Shown piece by piece: positions 12,880 to 20,727 of a stretch of DNA of 26,279 nt (positions are counted from its first letter, which is position 1; the number at the start of each line of letters is the position of its first letter). The notes under the pieces are model-generated. The model did no database searches and was not told the DNA's origin. It saw only the letters and a list, made by a program, of their open reading frames with translations. A program made the translations under genes and the position numbers. The stretch comes from a virus. The stretch is taken from positions 1-26,279 of IMG/VR virus record IMGVR_UViG_3300020195_000152; one strand, given 5' to 3'.

Positions 12880-15387
12880 GTGAGTGGGCGCATCGCCAAA
12901 GCGTGTGCCACCACCGCGATCATGACGGCCATCCCCGCCGACCGCCGCGTTGAAGGGATGCTCTGTCTCGCAGCCGGCACGCTCTACCAGTTTGACGAAG
13001 ACAGCACGGACAGCGGTGCTGGTGTGTTCGCCCCGGATGCAGGAGGCGGCCGATGGATCTCCGCTGTCGGAGGCGGAGCGACGGACTACAAGGACTCCGC
13101 TCGCGCGGCATCGACGGCGAATCTCGTGGCCACGCGGACCGGCGCCGTTCTTCTCGCGAACGCGAACGGCGCGCTTGCTGCGCAAGACGGCGTCACAATG
13201 GCCGTCAACGATCGCATCTTGGTCAAGAACCAGTCGACTGGTGCGGACAACGGAATATACGTTGTCACGTCGCTCGGTTCTGCCGGCACGAAGTGGAGCT
13301 TCACGCGTGCAGTGGACTTCAATACTTCGGAGAAGGTGACGAGCGGCGCGACTATCCCCGTCACCGATGGCACGGCCAACGGCGACAAGTTGTTCGTGCT
13401 CACGACGTCCGACGCGATCACGCTCGACACGACCGCGCTAACGTTCTCGGTCGGGGGCTCTGGGTTGACGGAGGCGACCTCTTTGGTCGCCAACAAAGCT
13501 GCCCTCGCGCTCATCAACGGTGCGGCTTTGGATGACAACGTGCAGCGCTTCGTCGTCAGCTACCAGCAGCCCTGGAGGCTCGACAAGACTTCGGCTCTAG
13601 CGCTCGTCGACGACATGATCATCGCCGCAGTAGGTGGCGGCCAATGGCTTCGTCAGATTGAGCACGCGCCGCGATGGACGAACCAGTTCACGTGGGGTGT
13701 CGATACCTCCGCAGGAAGCGATGAAAACAGCGGCGCAGACACCGTCGGAAATCGACTCAAGACGCTCACGGAAGTAGCTCGTCGTCTCGCGTGTTTCAAT
13801 TACTCTGAGTACACGATCAACGTCATTGGTACCGTCGCGGCCACGGACACGGCAAAGTGGTCCGGACGGATCATGTCGGAAGGTACCGCAACCGGTACAT
13901 CGATGGTTCTCAATATCATCGGCGTGCGCACACCGGTCGCTGGTTTTCCTGGTGGCACTATCGGAGTTGTTACGGCGACGGATGTGTCCACCTCACCGAG
14001 CACGGGGCTATCACAAGCGACGATCGCTGACGCGGCGGTGGCAGACTGGACGCCTTATGCAGACCCGGCCACCACCACCAAAAGCAAGCTGCTCGTCATC
14101 ACTGGCGGGCCCAATGCTGGTCTTACGGCGTGGACGCTTTTTGCGAATCCTGACGCTGCCTCCTCTGTGCTCAACGCAGGCGCTGACCCCACGAGGGTCC
14201 GTGTTTCCAACTGGACGAATGCGACAACGGCAACGATCAACGGCACGGCGGCGGGAAGTGAAGCTAGCGCCGCGGTCGTAGCGGCGCTTGCGGGGCAGAC
14301 CTACACGATAAACGACGTTTCCCCGTATCTTGCGGCCAACAACGTAAGCATCGGCCTCCCTCCGACGCTGCAAGTCAAGTACAAGAATTTCCAATTCTCG
14401 ACCACCTTCTCTGCACGTTTCCAGGGATCCGTCGCGGTATCGACAACCAAGCACGTCGGTGCTGGTGGTGGCGGCACGGGAGGTTCGTTGTTCTCGTCGC
14501 AAGGCGGTCAACTCCTCGTGCAGGGCTCGCTGGTCCACTTTTCTGCATCGGGAGGAGTAATTGCCGGGTCTCCTTCTTCTGCTTACGAGATGAAGGGAAG
14601 TGCATTCATCAACGCGCAGCTCAATCCGAACTTTGCCGTGCAGATGTTGCTGGTAAATTGCACGCTGCAAAGCAGCTACCTTCTTTCGGGTAGCGCGTCT
14701 CAGAACAAGCCCGGAAACCTGGGCATGGTTTCCATCAACGGTGCGTTCGGCTTGGGCGTGTATGACGCGCCTACTGCACAGGCTGCGATCCGTCTCCGAC
14801 GCTGCGCTATTTGCGCCACAGAAGCAGTCTTGCATGGCTTCGGAGCGGTCGGCGCGTCACTAGCTTTCATGTTGGTCGAAAACGGCGGTGTGGTCATGAT
14901 CAAAACCGGTATCGTCCCCACGGGAACGAACACGGGAGGTCAACTCAAGCTGGCGGGGTCGGTTACCGCTCTGCAATCGCTCGAGGCGGCGATTCCAGGC
15001 GTACAGGCGGGTACGGGAACACTCGCTGCCGGCAGCGCAACCATTCCTGCGGTCCTCGACGCTGCGTCTCGCATCAAGGTTTCGATGAACGACCCAGGAG
15101 CAGGAGCCATCACCGGATTCGCCTCCTTCGAGGTACCGGCAGCTAGCCGCACCTTGGGCACGCCTGGCACTTTCGTGGTCAACGCGATCGACGATGCAAA
15201 GGCACTCATTGGAACGGCCGTATCTACGTTCGATTGGGAAGTCGCGAACGATCCGCCCATCGGCGTGCCGCTGAGTCTCTGGTCGCAGTGGGCGGCGGCT
15301 GTCGTACCGCACGTCTCCGGCTTCGGACGAAACGTCACCAGCCAAACGGATGGGTCGAAGATTATCGACTTCACTGGCTCGAACTGA
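12880..15387 (+). CDS. Large tail-spike/fibre-like beta-helix protein
   Basis: At least 835 residues. An N-terminal ~70-residue region ends GGGRW and looks like a virion-attachment segment. Residues about 70-200 match the common phage fibre repeat (DGVTMAVNDRILVKNQSTGADNGIYVV). Next comes SAGSDENSGADTVGNRLKTLTEVARRL, the entry motif of pectate-lyase-like beta-helix domains. A long Gly/Ser/Thr-rich beta-structured region to the C-terminus follows. Such proteins bind or degrade surface polysaccharide; no catalytic residues can be assigned. GTG 12880 is the first standard start, but coding-like sequence (NYGDSAVREVSGR) precedes it and the true start may be ATT 12844. Position between TerL and portal is unusual for a receptor-binding protein. 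Confidence 0.7.
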   Translation: MSGRIAKACATTAIMTAIPADRRVEGMLCLAAGTLYQFDEDSTDSGAGVFAPDAGGGRWISAVGGGATDYKDSARAASTANLVATRTGAVLLANANGALAAQDGVTMAVNDRILVKNQSTGADNGIYVVTSLGSAGTKWSFTRAVDFNTSEKVTSGATIPVTDGTANGDKLFVLTTSDAITLDTTALTFSVGGSGLTEATSLVANKAALALINGAALDDNVQRFVVSYQQPWRLDKTSALALVDDMIIAAVGGGQWLRQIEHAPRWTNQFTWGVDTSAGSDENSGADTVGNRLKTLTEVARRLACFNYSEYTINVIGTVAATDTAKWSGRIMSEGTATGTSMVLNIIGVRTPVAGFPGGTIGVVTATDVSTSPSTGLSQATIADAAVADWTPYADPATTTKSKLLVITGGPNAGLTAWTLFANPDAASSVLNAGADPTRVRVSNWTNATTATINGTAAGSEASAAVVAALAGQTYTINDVSPYLAANNVSIGLPPTLQVKYKNFQFSTTFSARFQGSVAVSTTKHVGAGGGGTGGSLFSSQGGQLLVQGSLVHFSASGGVIAGSPSSAYEMKGSAFINAQLNPNFAVQMLLVNCTLQSSYLLSGSASQNKPGNLGMVSINGAFGLGVYDAPTAQAAIRLRRCAICATEAVLHGFGAVGASLAFMLVENGGVVMIKTGIVPTGTNTGGQLKLAGSVTALQSLEAAIPGVQAGTGTLAAGSATIPAVLDAASRIKVSMNDPGAGAITGFASFEVPAASRTLGTPGTFVVNAIDDAKALIGTAVSTFDWEVANDPPIGVPLSLWSQWAAAVVPHVSGFGRNVTSQTDGSKIIDFTGSN

Positions 15388-15529
15388 CCACGGACGTCGG
15401 ATCCATCAACGCCGGACGGACGGCATGCAAAGAGCGGCGCTGGTGCAACTGGTGCAACTGGTGAGAGCGCTTTAGTTCGCGCGCGCAGCATCTTGGCTCC
15501 GCTCGCCTCCCGACCATTAGGAGTGGCGC
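15388..15529 (+). other. Intergenic stretch with TGGTGCAAC tandem repeat
   Basis: This 142-bp gap contains two TGGTGCAAC units plus a partial third (about 15440-15463) and, near its end, an SD (TTAGGAG, 15519-15525) for the next gene. In the frame of the upstream spike gene, after its stop, the repeat would encode Gly-Ala-Thr triplets. No standard-start gene fits the gap. Confidence 0.45.
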
Positions 15530-15979
15530 ATGGCACGCAATACAGGTCTCTATACGGGCGCGGTGACGACGCTGCGCTCGGCGACAGCGCTCATCGCCGC
15601 CGAGAGCGCGACGCTGAGCGACGCCAACTATCCCGTCGCGCAGGCCATCGACTGCACGGGCTTCGATACGCTTTTGGTCGGCGTCGAGGTCACTGCTGGC
15701 ACGAACCCAACGATGACCATTGAAGCTCTCGTGCGCGACGGCGAGGCTTCCGACGGCGCGCGTTGGAAGCGCATGACCTCGGGTCTGGCGTTCGAGGGAA
15801 CGCCGACCGTGGGAGACACGGGCGAGCTCGACGGTACGGCGTTCGTCGAGCTCGCCGTGTTCGGCGCCAAGTACGTCATGCTCCGCATCAAGGCGGTCAC
15901 GAACGCGGCGAGTACAACGGCCTGGAAGATCCTAGGTACGCCAGGCCGCACGCGAAACATCTCGGCTGTCTCCCGATGA
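15530..15979 (+). CDS. Hypothetical structural protein (149 aa)
   Basis: An Ala/Thr-rich, beta-strand-rich protein without membrane segments or catalytic motifs. It contains AIDCTGFDTLLVGVEVTAGTNPTMTIEALV and a C-terminal strand region (FVELAVFGAKYVMLRIKAV), a pattern typical of small jelly-roll virion decoration or fibre-associated proteins. It has a good SD (TTAGGAG, 4 nt before the ATG) and is ATGA-coupled to the portal gene, so it is probably a virion or head component. The name is by context only. Confidence 0.6.
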   Translation: MARNTGLYTGAVTTLRSATALIAAESATLSDANYPVAQAIDCTGFDTLLVGVEVTAGTNPTMTIEALVRDGEASDGARWKRMTSGLAFEGTPTVGDTGELDGTAFVELAVFGAKYVMLRIKAVTNAASTTAWKILGTPGRTRNISAVSR

Positions 15980-17340
15980 CAGTTGTCGGGCTCAGCGCGA
16001 AGAAGGTCCAAGCGCGTCCGCGCCCGGACTCGCGCGTGGTGCCCGATCTGTCGTTGTGGAACCAGCTCTCCCGCGTGGGCGGAGGGCTCACGCCCGTGCA
16101 GGTCTCCGGCATCATCCGTGAGGCTGACGGCGGCAACACGACGCGTCTGATGGACCTGGCGAACGATGCGCGCCAGAAGGACGGCACGCTCCAGGCTGTT
16201 CTCTCCCAGTCCGAGGAAGCCATTGGTGGGCTCGACTGGCAGCTTCAGCTCCCTGCGAAGCCGAAGGCCAAGGAGAAGCGGGCCACGGAGTGGATCGATG
16301 GCCTTCTGCGTGGGAATGCCTCGTTTTCGAGGCTCATCGCTCATCTCGCCGGCGCGGTCTACTACGGCTACGCGGTCTCGGAGATCCTCTGGACGAAGAC
16401 CTCCGGCAGGCTTGTGCCCGCCGATTACGTATGCCTCGCGCCGCGGCGGTTTGGCTTTCGCTCTCGCGATGGCCTGTTCGTCCTTCGAGACGAGGGCACT
16501 AAGATTGACGGCGTCGACGTACTCGATGCGTTCCCCAACAAGTTCGTCGTCTCGAGACCGCGCGTGACCGGCGACGTGCCGTGCCGCGAGGGGCTCGTGC
16601 GCGTGCTCATGTGGGCGGCGCTGTTCCGCAACTGGACGATGAGCGACTGGTTGCGGACCGGCGAGATCGCCTGGAAGCCATGGCGCATCGGCACGTACAA
16701 GCCAGGTACTTCAGAGGAGAGCGTCGACAACCTCATCGCGGTGCTCGACGGCATGAGCTCGAACGGTGTCGCGGTCGTCCCTGACACGACGACGCTCGAC
16801 GTGAAGTGGGCGCCGAACGGCTCAGGCAAGACGACGCACGCCGAGCTCTTCGAGACGATCGGACGGGAGATGACGAAGGCCGTCCTTGGTCAGACCGAGA
16901 CGACGCAGTCCTCGACATCGAGCGGCTACGCGCAGGCCAAGGTGCACAACGAGGTTCGCAAGGACCTTCGTGAGTCGCGCGCGCGGTGTGTTGCCGCGGA
17001 CATCACGCGCGACGTGATCCGACCTCTGATCGAGTTGAACTTCGGTCCTGGCATGCGCGTACCTCGCATGCGGTTCGTGACCGACGATTCACTCGACTTC
17101 AAGGCCTTCAGCGAAGGGATCAAGAACCTCGTCGATGCAGGCACCCGCATCCCGCAGTCGTGGGTGCGTGAGGAGGCCGGCATTCCGGACCCGACGGGCG
17201 ACGAGGAGATCCTCGGCGCAGCGGAGGAAACCAGCAATGGCAGCGAAGAAGCAATCCAAGAAGACGACGGCGCGGAAGCCGAAGAAGGTACCGGGGACGA
17301 ATCGTGGGCACCGAGCCATCGACGCACGCCAGATGCGTGA
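15976..17340 (+). CDS. Portal protein (DUF935, Mu gp29-like)
   Basis: A 454-residue protein with the DUF935 pattern. It includes LTPVQVSGIIREADGGNTTRLMDLANDAR (about 36-64), DGTLQAVLSQSEEAIGGLDWQL, AVYYGYAVSEILWT (about 127-140), LAPRRFGF, the FRNWTMSDWLRTGEIAWKPWRIG segment and the later TSSGYAQAKVHNEVRKDL. Portals form the dodecameric vertex through which DNA enters and to which the tail attaches. The last about 35 residues are acidic and disordered (EEAIQEDDGAEAEEG) and are encoded where another gene overlaps in the +1 frame. That part has weaker third-position GC, so the tail may be a secondary extension. The start ATG overlaps the upstream stop (ATGA). Confidence 0.92.
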   Translation: MTVVGLSAKKVQARPRPDSRVVPDLSLWNQLSRVGGGLTPVQVSGIIREADGGNTTRLMDLANDARQKDGTLQAVLSQSEEAIGGLDWQLQLPAKPKAKEKRATEWIDGLLRGNASFSRLIAHLAGAVYYGYAVSEILWTKTSGRLVPADYVCLAPRRFGFRSRDGLFVLRDEGTKIDGVDVLDAFPNKFVVSRPRVTGDVPCREGLVRVLMWAALFRNWTMSDWLRTGEIAWKPWRIGTYKPGTSEESVDNLIAVLDGMSSNGVAVVPDTTTLDVKWAPNGSGKTTHAELFETIGREMTKAVLGQTETTQSSTSSGYAQAKVHNEVRKDLRESRARCVAADITRDVIRPLIELNFGPGMRVPRMRFVTDDSLDFKAFSEGIKNLVDAGTRIPQSWVREEAGIPDPTGDEEILGAAEETSNGSEEAIQEDDGAEAEEGTGDESWAPSHRRTPDA

Positions 17341-17380
17341 CGACGTGAAGAACCGGAAGCAGGCCAACGGTGCGAGCTGA
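17237..17380 (+). CDS. Small Lys/Arg-rich protein overlapping the portal gene (47 aa)
   Basis: It is encoded in the +1 frame over the last 104 bases of the portal gene and continues 40 bases beyond it. The start is supported by a near-perfect SD (GGAGG, 17223-17227) 9 nt before ATG 17237. The product is very basic (MAAKKQSKKTTARKPKKVPG), then helical (RQMRDDVKNRKQ). Third codon positions are mostly G/C in this frame (about 26 of 33 overlapping codons, counted by hand) and only about half in the portal frame. It may bind DNA or acidic partners. No family is recognised. The stop precedes or overlaps the alternative protease starts. Confidence 0.65.
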   Translation: MAAKKQSKKTTARKPKKVPGTNRGHRAIDARQMRDDVKNRKQANGAS

Positions 17381-18323
17381 GATGCTCGGCCGCGGCCTCG
17401 AACTCCGGTCGTTCGACAAGACAAGCCGTCATGTCGAGTTTGTCGCGTCGACCGACGCCGTCGACTCGTACGAGGAGATCGTCGAGCAGGACTGGCAGCT
17501 CGAGCGCTATCGCGCGAACCCAGTCGTGCTGTTCGGGCATGACTCGCGCGATCTGCCGATCGGCAAGGCAACGTTCTGCGAGGTCGTGCAGCGCAATGGG
17601 CGCATGCAGCTCGAGTGCACGATCCAGATTGCCTCGGCCAAGGCCAACCCGCTTGCCGAGCAGGTGTGGAACAGCATCGAAGAGGGGACGCTTCGCGCGG
17701 TGAGCGTCGGGTTCATTCCCGGCGAGGTGCGCGCGGAGAAGCGGAGCGGGCGACAGGTGCTGGTTCTATCCAAGAACGAGCTCATCGAGATCAGCGTCGT
17801 GCCCATCCCGGCAAACCCCGAAGCGCTCGCGAAGATGAAAGCCAAGGCGTTTGCCGCGGCGACAGAAAACCAACAGCTGGCGCTGCCAGCCGTCACGGAG
17901 AACACCATGGACGAGAAGCAGATGAACGAGCGCGTCGCGAAGGCCGACGCCGAGAAGGGCCACGCGGAGAAGGTCCTCACCGACACGCAGAAGGAGCTCA
18001 CATCGACGAAGGCGGCTCTCGCGGCCGTGGAGGCGACGGTGAAGGCCGTAGAGACCGATCGCGATGCGCAGAAGGCGCGCGCGGAGAAGGCCGAAGCGGG
18101 CGTCATCGACGCTGAGGTCGAGGCTCTGGTCGGCAAGAAGATCGCCCCCGCCGAGAAGGCGGACATGGTCGAGCTCGCCAAGACCAACCGTCCGCTCTTC
18201 GAGCGCATTGTCAAGGCTCGCCCCGAGATGAAGCTGCTCGGCGGGGTCTCCGGCGCGGACAAGGTTCCCGCGACGGACCTCTCGGACTCCAACGGAGAGG
18301 CCCTCGCGGCCCTCATCGCCTGA
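17370..18323 (+). CDS. Prohead protease (HK97 type) fused to scaffold domain
   Basis: A 317-residue protein. Residues 1-150 are a HK97-type (U35/S78-like) prohead protease. They hold VDSYEEIVEQDWQLERYRANPVVLFGHD with catalytic His57, and GTLRAVSVGFIPG with Ser112, then the strand ELIEISVVPIPANPEAL that ends the protease fold. Residues 180-265 are a charged Ala/Glu/Lys coiled coil (KADAEKGHAEKVLTDTQKEL), as expected of a scaffolding or delta domain that is digested during maturation. GTG 17370 is the upstream start; ATG 17382, after the overlapping small gene's stop, is equally possible. An internal ATG at 17907 could give a separate scaffold. Confidence 0.88.
   Translation: MRAEMLGRGLELRSFDKTSRHVEFVASTDAVDSYEEIVEQDWQLERYRANPVVLFGHDSRDLPIGKATFCEVVQRNGRMQLECTIQIASAKANPLAEQVWNSIEEGTLRAVSVGFIPGEVRAEKRSGRQVLVLSKNELIEISVVPIPANPEALAKMKAKAFAAATENQQLALPAVTENTMDEKQMNERVAKADAEKGHAEKVLTDTQKELTSTKAALAAVEATVKAVETDRDAQKARAEKAEAGVIDAEVEALVGKKIAPAEKADMVELAKTNRPLFERIVKARPEMKLLGGVSGADKVPATDLSDSNGEALAALIA
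17907..18323 (+). CDS. Possible nested scaffolding protein from an internal start
   Basis: In-frame ATG 17907 (residue 180 of the protease ORF) follows the protease domain and an Ala-rich linker. It is preceded by GGAG (17897-17900) at 6-nt spacing. The resulting 138-residue product would contain just the coiled-coil scaffold. Lambda makes scaffold Nu3 from an internal start in protease gene C, so the arrangement has precedent. Use of this start here is inferred. Confidence 0.45.
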   Translation: MDEKQMNERVAKADAEKGHAEKVLTDTQKELTSTKAALAAVEATVKAVETDRDAQKARAEKAEAGVIDAEVEALVGKKIAPAEKADMVELAKTNRPLFERIVKARPEMKLLGGVSGADKVPATDLSDSNGEALAALIA

Positions 18324-18337
18324 AAGGCTGACGGACC

Positions 18338-18751
18338 ATGGCAACTCGCACACACCGCTTTCTGCAGAACGCGTGCATCCGCACGTTCAAGGTCGAGACG
18401 TCTGGCGACGTTACACTCGGCCGACCTGTCAAGTTCGGCAACGCCGACGACGAGGTTGAGAACGCGAGCACGAACGAGAAGAGCATCGGCACCGCCTACC
18501 TGTCTGAGACCACGGACGGCGCCCGCGTCCAGGTCGTGATGCACGGACACTCGATCGTCCCCGTACTCGTGGGCACCGGCGGCGCAACGCGTGGCGAGTA
18601 CGCCATCGCGACGACCGACGGCTACACGAACCAGACCCTCGGTGGTGGAACCACCGTCAAGTACATCGCAGGTCAATTCCTGCAGTCCGGCGTCGCCGGT
18701 GACTACGTCGGCATGCAGATCGGCGGCGGGTACGCGTCCGGCGCAGCCTGA
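18338..18751 (+). CDS. Capsid decoration-like protein (DUF2190-like)
   Basis: A 137-residue protein dominated by beta strands and Gly-rich turns. It has GDVTLGRPVKFGNADDEVENA near the N-terminus, then TAYLSETTDGARVQVVMHGHSIVPVLVG and a repeated Gly/Thr-rich end. This resembles small capsid-stabilising proteins that sit between the protease and major capsid genes in many phages (DUF2190 or gpD-like). The ATG follows GAAAGG at a longer than ideal distance. The assignment rests on fold appearance and synteny. Confidence 0.68.
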   Translation: MATRTHRFLQNACIRTFKVETSGDVTLGRPVKFGNADDEVENASTNEKSIGTAYLSETTDGARVQVVMHGHSIVPVLVGTGGATRGEYAIATTDGYTNQTLGGGTTVKYIAGQFLQSGVAGDYVGMQIGGGYASGAA

Positions 18752-18878
18752 GTCTCTGAGCGCGTAGGGCGTCCGCGCAGTTTCTCGACGCCCCCACAAC
18801 CAAGTTTCCGCGCCGACAGCCGCGCTCCAACGAAGGAGCGGGGACGGGGGCGCTTTGTCTCGAAAGGCAAAACGCCAA
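18752..18878 (+). promoter_or_regulatory. Structured leader before the major capsid gene
   Basis: An inner stem CGCTCC/GGAGCG (18823-18828 with 18835-18840, 6-nt loop) sits inside a longer pairing CGCCCCC/GGGGGCG (18789-18795 with 18846-18852), which is followed by CTTTGT. It may attenuate or protect transcripts, or hold a promoter for the highly expressed capsid gene. No sigma-70 consensus is convincing. Confidence 0.4.
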
Positions 18879-19925
18879 ATGACTCCCGCGTCTCAGAACA
18901 TCGTCCAGAAGGTCAAGTCGCTCCTCGCCTCCCGCGATCCCGCCATCGTTGCCGCCGTAAAGGCCGCCAACGATGGTCTGCTTCGCTGCAAGCTCGTCTC
19001 GCCTGGGGCCGTCCACAACGACGCCACGCTCACGTCGATGAGCGTTCAGTACAAGAACGACGAGTACATCGGAACGAAGCTGATGCCGATCGTCACGGTC
19101 GGCAAGCTCTCCGACAAGTACTACGTCTACAACAAGCGCGACCGACACGGCGTCCCCGACGATGCCGTGGATGCGCGCTCGCGACCGAACGAGATCAGCG
19201 AGTCGCGCAGCACGGCGACGTACTCCGCGAAGGGGTACGCGCTGATGAACTTCGTCGACGCGCTCACGTTGGCGAACCAGGACGCGCCGCTGAACGAAAT
19301 GGCGGACCTGACCGCGTCGATCAACGACGTGCTCGACCTTTCGGAGGAGATCCGTATCGCGGCCATCCTCACGGACACCGCGAACTTCACCGGCCAGACA
19401 GCGACGCTGTCCGGCTCCGATCGATGGGATAGCGCCTCGGGCGGCTCGTTCATCAAGAACATCCAGGATGCTGCGGCTTCGATCTGGATGGGCTCTGGAG
19501 CGACGAAACTCGTGGGGTACACCTCGATCGAGGTCATGAACGTGCTCTCGCGCCATCCGCAGATCCTCGACCTGTTCAAGGTGAACACGTCGGGACTCGC
19601 GACGAACGCGATGATCGCGGGCTTCCTCGGCCTCGACGAGATCCTCGTCGGCAAGGCGCGTAAGGACACCGCGAACGAAGGCGCCACGGCGAGCTACTCG
19701 CGTGTGTGGGGCAAGTCGTTCGGCATGGTGCGTGTCGCCACGTCGCCGTCGCTTCGCAGCGCCGCGTATGGCTACACGATGCGCTTCGGTCAGAAGACCG
19801 CAACGCAGTGGTACGACCCCGCAGTCGGCACGCGCGGCGGCTACTACGCGCGCGTGGGCCTCGAGGAGGATCACAAGATCGTCGCCGTCGACGCTGGCTA
19901 CCTCTTTGCAACCGTCATCTCGTGA
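18879..19925 (+). CDS. Major capsid protein
   Basis: A 348-residue protein in the position expected of the major head protein. The central region shows a HK97-like or Mu-T-like capsid layout: NDATLTSMSVQYKNDEYIGTKLMPIVTV (N-terminal strand/loop), SISDVLDL-type spine helix as LTASINDVLDLSEEIRIAAILTD, WDSASGGSFIKNIQDAAASIW (P-domain helix), and FLGLDEILVGKARKDT near 248-263. The C-terminus ends in a beta segment GYYARVGLEEDHKIVAVDAGYLFATVIS. ATG 18879 is chosen; TTG 18855 would add eight basic residues and has a G-rich SD. Assembly with the preceding protease/scaffold is expected. Exact fold family was not tested. Confidence 0.85.
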   Translation: MTPASQNIVQKVKSLLASRDPAIVAAVKAANDGLLRCKLVSPGAVHNDATLTSMSVQYKNDEYIGTKLMPIVTVGKLSDKYYVYNKRDRHGVPDDAVDARSRPNEISESRSTATYSAKGYALMNFVDALTLANQDAPLNEMADLTASINDVLDLSEEIRIAAILTDTANFTGQTATLSGSDRWDSASGGSFIKNIQDAAASIWMGSGATKLVGYTSIEVMNVLSRHPQILDLFKVNTSGLATNAMIAGFLGLDEILVGKARKDTANEGATASYSRVWGKSFGMVRVATSPSLRSAAYGYTMRFGQKTATQWYDPAVGTRGGYYARVGLEEDHKIVAVDAGYLFATVIS

Positions 19926-19953
19926 GCGCAGCGCTCGCGAAGGGAAGAACACC

Positions 19954-20265
19954 ATGACGACCAAACACAAGACGGACGACGCGCAGACCGACATCCAGAA
20001 GCACGCCAAGACTCCGATGGAGGCCGCTGGCACCACGGGCTCTGAGGCTGCGGCGGATCTCAACGCGGACATGAAGGCGCCTCTCGCGCCTGAGACGCAC
20101 AGCGTGACGGAGATCGCCAACGGGCTTGGCAAGTACAAGGTCAAGGCGGGACATAAGCTGTCGCACAACGGCAAGGAGTACGCGGAGGGCGAAGCCCTCG
20201 AGCTCACCGGTGTCGACGCGGAGTCGCTGCAGCACATCCTCGAGCGCGCCGAAGAGAAGAAGTAA
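19954..20265 (+). CDS. Small head-region protein with barrel-like C-terminus (103 aa)
   Basis: The first 55 residues are polar and probably disordered. Residues 60-95 read KYKVKAGHKLSHNGKEYAEGEALELTGVDAESL, a pattern known from small phage proteins of the DUF7210 sort, where short strands follow an H-x-G-x-x-Y-x-x-G motif. The ATG has a good SD (GAAGGGAAG, ending 7 nt before it). It lies between the capsid and DUF1320 genes, so a minor head or connector role is likely (inference). Confidence 0.6.
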   Translation: MTTKHKTDDAQTDIQKHAKTPMEAAGTTGSEAAADLNADMKAPLAPETHSVTEIANGLGKYKVKAGHKLSHNGKEYAEGEALELTGVDAESLQHILERAEEKK

Positions 20266-20271
20266 GCCGCG

Positions 20272-20727
20272 ATGGCGTACTGCTCGCAGCAGGATCTCGA
20301 GAATGCATTTGGCCGGGCTCTCGTCGTTGCCATCTACGATGACAACAACGACGGGGTGCCCGAGACGGCAGCCGTTGCCGCTTGCTTGGCGTACGCCGAC
20401 GCCGAGTGCAACTCGTTCCTGCGCGGGACGTACAAGCTTCCGATCACCTCGGTGCCCGATGAACTGAAGTTCGCCGCGCTGGACTTCGCGTGCGCCTACT
20501 CGGCTCGGCGACGTCCCGAGCTGGCGCACACACTGGGCTCCGATCCGTTCAAGCAGTTCTATGACGCCGCCGTGTCGAAGATGAAGCGCTACGACAGTTC
20601 GGAGCAGCGTCTCGGCACGGCGGCGGGCGAGCCCACCAACATCGACGGCTACATCCGCAGCTCCTACGACGAGACTGCCGCCAGCGATGCTCCCGCGCGC
20701 GCGTTCGACGACTTCGGGGACTACTGA
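20272..20727 (+). CDS. DUF1320 family head-tail connector (Mu gp36-like)
   Basis: A 151-residue protein that starts MAYCSQQDLENAFGRALV, the usual DUF1320 opening (Y-x-x-x-x-D-L...G). Next comes AACLAYADAECNSFLRGTYKLPIT and an aromatic helix ELKFAALDFACAYSARRRPEL, both typical of this family. Mu gp36 and similar proteins are placed between head and tail genes and are thought to act in the neck. The last 40 residues are disordered. Its stop forms TGATG with the next gene. Confidence 0.85.
   Translation: MAYCSQQDLENAFGRALVVAIYDDNNDGVPETAAVAACLAYADAECNSFLRGTYKLPITSVPDELKFAALDFACAYSARRRPELAHTLGSDPFKQFYDAAVSKMKRYDSSEQRLGTAAGEPTNIDGYIRSSYDETAASDAPARAFDDFGDY

Noticed and set aside
18657-20333. 558-aa minus-strand open frame across capsid and neighbours
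   Set aside because: It spans several confirmed + strand genes and has shadow-type composition (Arg/Asp/Val/Leu). No domain is visible.
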